Shown here in pieces: positions 12,653 to 12,708 of a DNA stretch of 12,708 nucleotides. The stretch covers positions 1-12,708 of the forward strand of contig CAKOVW010000032.1 of assembly GCA_934122125.1 (NCBI GenBank), written 5' to 3'. A model generated the notes under the pieces. That model saw only the letters and a list, made by a program, of their open reading frames with translations. It ran no database searches and was not told where the DNA came from. The first letter of the stretch is position 1, and every line of letters begins with the position of its first letter. The position numbers were made by a program, and so were the translations under genes. This DNA comes from an uncultured Clostridia bacterium (GTDB lineage: Bacteria; Bacillota; Clostridia; TANB77; CAG-508).

Positions 12653-12708
12653 CACATATTTATCTTTTGCAGAATTCACTCCTGCTAGGAGCAAATTCCT
12701 AGAATATT
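12644..12708 (-). CDS. Possible 3' end of a gene running in from the right
   Basis: The minus strand is open from the window edge for 20 codons (ending AGVNSAKDKYVNY, then TAG). The other two frames on this strand stop sooner. The residues look like a normal soluble C-terminus, and a terminator-like hairpin directly follows. Too little is present to name a product. Confidence 0.4.
   Translation of the reverse strand, partial: YSRNLLLAGVNSAKDKYVNY

Overview
The window is very A+T-rich and reads as a chromosomal segment of a low-GC Gram-positive bacterium, most likely a member of the Clostridia. Four things support this. The RNase P RNA fragment at the left edge has the type A signature typical of Clostridia, not the type B signature of Bacilli. 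The order der-plsY-gpsA is a Firmicutes arrangement. Shine-Dalgarno sites are strong (AGGAGG-like). The secreted protein carries the GIT(L)xALVITI prepilin-like leader seen in many clostridial surface proteins. The standard code is in use: asd ends in TGA. No mobile element, CRISPR array, tRNA or rRNA was seen.

Layout. (1) 1-158: 5' part of rnpB on the minus strand, with a clear promoter. (2) 281-2480: three minus-strand genes of unknown function, namely a soluble protein with a coiled-coil tail, an all-helical protein and a membrane-anchored helical protein. A hairpin terminator and a strong promoter at 964-1032 separate the first from the second. (3) 2595-3941: the only plus-strand genes, a small conserved-looking protein followed by asd (aspartate-semialdehyde dehydrogenase). 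They converge on the minus-strand dtd gene at a shared bidirectional terminator. (4) 7443-3981: a tight minus-strand housekeeping operon der - plsY - gpsA - dtd, covering ribosome assembly GTPase, the first steps of phospholipid synthesis and D-aminoacyl-tRNA proofreading. (5) 8020-7526: a dCMP deaminase gene, separated from der by a large inverted repeat. (6) 11785-8169: a minus-strand operon with its own promoter and a strong terminator. It encodes a large prepilin-like surface protein with Ig-like and Cys/Tyr-rich regions, a small membrane protein built like the pilin's N-terminal part but lacking the processing site, and a multi-pass GT-C-like membrane protein. The last two genes overlap. 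(7) 12572-11868: a membrane zinc protease resembling the YugP family. (8) 12708-12605: the probable last codons of an upstream gene and its hairpin terminator.

The least ordinary part is the operon at 8169-11785. It combines a predicted exported filament-like or adhesin-like protein, a leaderless partner and a possible glycosyltransferase, so a surface structure modified with sugars is a reasonable but unproven reading. The rest is mostly core metabolism plus uncharacterised small proteins. Start codons were reassigned for three genes (281-940, 1596-2480, 5464-6099), because the longest open frame in each case starts inside its own ribosome binding site.
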